This document shows positions 59,254 to 64,000 of a stretch of DNA of 64,000 nucleotides, piece after piece; position 1 is the first letter of the stretch, and each line of letters opens with the position of its first letter. The notes beneath the pieces are model-generated. The model had not been told where the DNA came from and did not search any database. It saw only the letters and a list, made by a program, of their open reading frames with translations. The translations under genes and the position numbers were made by a program. Source of the stretch: Dasypus novemcinctus (lineage: Eukaryota > Chordata > Mammalia > Cingulata > Dasypodidae); contig NC_080695.1 in NCBI RefSeq assembly GCF_030445035.2, forward strand, positions 558,001 to 622,000, in the 5' to 3' direction.

Positions 59254-59934
59254 TGTCGTACAGAGGAGGTGGGCAGGTGGGGCAGCCCTCCTCCTGGGGT
59301 CCAGTGGGGACAGGGAGGGGCAGGGCAATCTGAGCGTGTCCAGGGCCCTTGGGGACGGGGCGGGTCGTGGAGATGCCGTGAGCGGCCTCGGGCCTGGGGC
59401 TGGTCCTCTCCAGTGACCAGAAGCTTCCGCTGCCCTTGAACCCAAAGCCGCCCCCAGGCCGCCGGGTCAGGGGAGCAGGAGGGGGCGAGCAGAGGGGGCG
59501 AGTCGCCAGCAAATGACCCAGGGAACAGCACATCGGGACGCAGAGGGCGGGCTGGGCACGGGGCCATGGGGGGCGGGGGGCTGCGTCCTCTCCAGGGCCT
59601 ACCCTGAGGGCTCGGGGGCCGCCGAGGCCGAGCCTGCACCTGAGCTCCCGGGAGGGGCTCCTGCTGCCAGGCCCCCCGAGCAGCTGGCCGTGCGCGGGTG
59701 TGAGGACCCAGGGCTGAGCAGCCGAGCAAAGCGACAGAGGAACGAGGCCGTGGAAAGGGAGGCAGTGAGCGAAATTACCCAATTGAAGAAAAAGAAAAAA
59801 ACGGGGTACTGCTTTTAATGGAACAGAGCCTCGGGTTCTTTTACATATTTTTTAATTCTCTGCCGAGATTTCTTATCTTTTCATTAATTATGAGTATATT
59901 TTCCTTTGTGTCATAAAACACCATTTTTTGTTCT
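59254..59934. other. Intergenic sequence upstream of C
   Basis: No gene is recognised in this GC-rich stretch. Confidence 0.5.
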
Positions 59935-60070
59935 TTTTTAAGATTTATTTTTTATTTCTTTCTTTCCCCCTCCCGCCGCCCCCGCCCCCGCCCCAGTTGT
60001 CTGGTTCTCTGTGTCCGTTTGCTGCCTGTTCTTCTTTTTGTCTGATTCTGTTGTTGTCAGCAGCATAAAG
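59935..60070 (-). mobile_element. Truncated DAS-type SINE, antisense
   Basis: TTTTTAAGATTTATTTTTTATTT, then CCCAGTTGTCTGGTTCTCTG. Only the tail side is present and the tRNA-like head is missing. Confidence 0.75.
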
Positions 60071-60071
60071 C

Positions 60072-60262
60072 ACTGTTTTAAGTGAAGGGAAGAAAGAGAA
60101 GAAAAAGGGAACAAAAGAAAGGGGAAGGAATGGAGGAGAGCAGGGAAAGGAGAGGAGGGGGAGGGAGGAAAGAAAACATGGGAGGAGGGACAGAGAGGAG
60201 GAATAAAGGACAATGGAGAGAGGAGAGAGGAAAGGGGCAGGTAGGAGGGAAAGAGCAGAGGC
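60072..60262 (+). repeat. Purine-rich (GA) tract
   Basis: About 190 bp almost wholly of A and G on the plus strand, directly beyond the truncated SINE and about 180 bp downstream of the gene D poly(A) signal. Confidence 0.85.
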
Positions 60263-60460
60263 TGGATGGGCGGGGGAGACCTGAGGGCAGGGGCTGCTGA
60301 GTCTGGGGGACCAGCCACCCCACCCCGCATGGCCAGGGTAAGAGGAGGCCACGAGGCACAAACGCCCAGGCTGGCCCTGCCCCCCAGCCCGCAGAGCCCC
60401 CCAGACCCCCCGGTCACACACACAGACTAGGACACCGAGCGCCAGCTGCTTTCCACCAAG

Positions 60461-60466
60461 TTTATT
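60461..60466 (-). terminator. Poly(A) signal of gene D
   Basis: TTTATT on the plus strand, AATAAA on the minus strand, about 235 bp beyond the stop codon. Confidence 0.8.
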
Positions 60467-60698
60467 AGGCACAGACGAGAGGGTGGGGGCGGTGGTCCTG
60501 GGCCATCTTCACCCCCCCTGTTGGACACAGAGCCTGGGAGCCTGTCCCCTGCCTCTGCTCCCCGCTGTCCGGGAAGGCCAGCACGCTGGAGCCAGGGGCA
60601 GAGGGCGGGGAGCAGGGGCGGGAGGGGGCAGCGCTGTGGGGAGCAGAAGGCTGAGCCCCGGGGGAGAAGCGCAGGGGGCCGCCCTGGACGGGCCTCGG

Positions 60699-62648
<1,950 letters not shown>

Positions 62649-62719
62649 CTGCATGGGAGGCGGGGGTGGGTGGGGGGCCAGGGCGCCCCAGCTGGGGGTG
62701 TGGGGGGCAGGGCCCTTAC

Positions 62720-62740
62720 CTTCCCAGGTCTGTGCCGCCT
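62720..62740 (-). other. Gene D noncoding first exon (approximate)
   Basis: It ends AAG before a GTAAGG donor at 62714-62719. The upstream end is estimated from the TATA-like box. Confidence 0.6.
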
Positions 62741-62760
62741 GCGGCTCTGGGGCGCGGGCG

Positions 62761-62770
62761 CCCCTTTATC
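62761..62770 (-). promoter_or_regulatory. TATA-like box of gene D
   Basis: CCCCTTTATC on the plus strand, GATAAAGGGG on the minus strand, identical to the box of pseudogene C. Confidence 0.65.
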
Positions 62771-62774
62771 CCCC

Positions 62775-63455
62775 AGCACAGGAAACGGGGGGCGGGGTGG
62801 GGGCTGGGGCGCCTGCGGGGCGGGGCCTGCGGCGTCGGGGCCTCCTGCGGCTGACCCCGTGGAGATGGGGGCCTCCTCGGGCCATGCGTGTGACCCCACC
62901 CACTCGGGGGCAAGCAGGGACCCTGCGCTGGGCGCCAGGAGAGAAGCAGCCCTGCCCCCCAGGAGGGAGCCGGACAGCAGCCTGCGGACCCCAAACGCAG
63001 GGAACAAGAGGGCAGGGTCATGGGGACCCCGGGGCGGGCTGGTAGCCTCTTGCGCCCCTGGAGGCGCCGCCCGGGCTGGAGGCTGAGCGGCCCCAAGGGC
63101 CACCGCGGCGCAGTTCCTCCGGTCTCCACACGGGGGCGAGGGAGCAGACTCTGAGAACCTAGAAGTTGGGGTGCGCTGAGAGCCGGGCCTCCCCGCTGAG
63201 CCACAGAGCTGGGCCTTTGGGTTTCCCCCAAAGCCAGCTGGACAAACGTCCACTGCGGCAGCGCTGCTGCTCCTCAGAGACAGGGAGGGGCTAAGGGTTA
63301 AGGGCATTTCTGGGAGTGACCGTGTGCATTGTCCGTGTGCCGGTGGGACGTGTGTGCCTCAGTGTCGCATTTTCAGGGCGTTAGAATTGTTCTGCCTGAT
63401 CTCACAGTAATGGATACAGGCCATTTTAAATTTTGTCAATGTTTATAACAGTGTT
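62775..63455. other. GC-rich upstream flank of gene D
   Basis: No gene is recognised. Open frames on both strands overlap. Confidence 0.5.
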
Positions 63456-63680
63456 CAGTCTAAAATAGACACCATAAGGTAAGTCATTGACCATGGTAGG
63501 AAGCAATGCTGCAATATTCGTACATCAATTGTACCAAATGTGCCATCTGCATGTAAATGTTATTATAGGGGAGAGGGGAAAGGGGGGAGGATGGTGGGTA
63601 TATGGGAATCCCCTTTATATTGTACTTGACTTTTCTGTAACTTAAAGCTTCTTTGAAGAGAAAATGAAAAAAATAAGATG
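63456..63680 (+). mobile_element. Retroposon 3' end fragment (family Y-like)
   Basis: GGGAATCCCCTTTATATTGTAC, then CTTCTTTGAAGAGAAAATGAAAAAAA. It is similar to 41150-41285. Confidence 0.55.
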
Positions 63681-63689
63681 CAGTCGCGT

Positions 63690-64000
63690 TGCCATGAACC
63701 CACGTGCAGCTGGGAAGTGTGAACTGCGCGATGCCGCGGGCATCTCCCCACTAATCTGGGGGTCTTCAAAGAGATATTCTCATGTGTAGTACAATCTGCT
63801 GTGCGGAATTCCTGCAGCCCCTTGGGTAGTCCTGCTCTCGGGGACCGTGGAAACAGTGTCCCTTCACGGGGTTGTCTCGTTTTTGCTGCTGCCATATAGA
63901 AACACAACAGAATTTCATGTATTGATCTCACATCTCACAATCTTAACTCTCATTTCCAATCACTGGAATGTATCTGATTTCTATATAAATAATCACACCG
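63690..64000 (-). repeat. Right member of the inverted pair, reaching the window edge
   Basis: Reverse complement of 55739-56005 over more than 200 bp. The edge of the window cuts it. Confidence 0.8.

Noticed and set aside
62649-62654. Start codon of gene D at 62654
   Set aside because: An acceptor AG lies directly before the ATG at 62648, and the family has an intron at that point, so 62654 should be intronic.

Overview
This is mammalian nuclear DNA. It shows spliced serine-protease genes, L1 LINEs, a class II-type endogenous retrovirus and several tRNA-derived SINEs. The SINEs carry a tRNA-like head with A and B boxes, a body and an (AAATAAA)-type tail. This is the pattern I know as the armadillo DAS family, so I infer a xenarthran, most likely an armadillo. 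The species call rests on repeat recognition only.

The single-copy content is a tandem array of tryptase-family genes, all on the minus strand. Gene A (about 14.34-16.62 kb) is an intact alpha/beta-type mast-cell tryptase of 271 aa. Gene D (about 60.46-62.77 kb) is an intact mastin-like relative of 274 aa. Between them lie two broken mastin-like copies: B (about 49.93-52.36 kb) and C (about 57.54-59.25 kb). B and C share a one-base deletion after the catalytic-Asp codon and a lost donor at the same exon, so they look like duplicates of one already dead gene. A, C and D keep the family layout of a TATA-like box, a short noncoding first exon and an intron ending directly at the start codon.

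Repeats by region. 1-6.2 kb: two nested antisense L1s. 7.1-10.5 kb: a GC-rich inverted repeat around a GT-rich minisatellite and a CCAAT-box CpG-rich block. 10.9-13.7 kb: an internally deleted L1. 19.65-25.44 kb: a minus-strand betaretrovirus-like provirus with both LTRs, a tRNA-Lys-type primer site and a polypurine tract, sitting in an old L1. 28-43 kb: nested repeats, including an L1 with its 5' end and 15-bp target duplications intact (30.37-39.47 kb) that has landed in a noncoding retroposon (called family X here) and been hit by two more X copies. 43.1-46.4 kb: antisense L1. 46.8-49.0 and 52.7-53.7 kb: GC-rich sequence without a gene I can support. 54.3-56.0 and 63.5-64.0 kb: old L1 and retroposon debris, including an inverted pair of similar segments flanking C and D.

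Genes A and D would make secreted trypsin-like proteases, stored in mast-cell granules if they behave like their relatives. I found no prokaryotic-type system or CRISPR array. The most notable points are the protease oddities (an F at the usual W215 in D, and a propeptide Arg missing in both), the shared lesions of B and C, the tandem monomers in two L1 5' UTRs, the large inverted repeat, and the retrovirus deletion that joins nucleocapsid to the RT connection domain.
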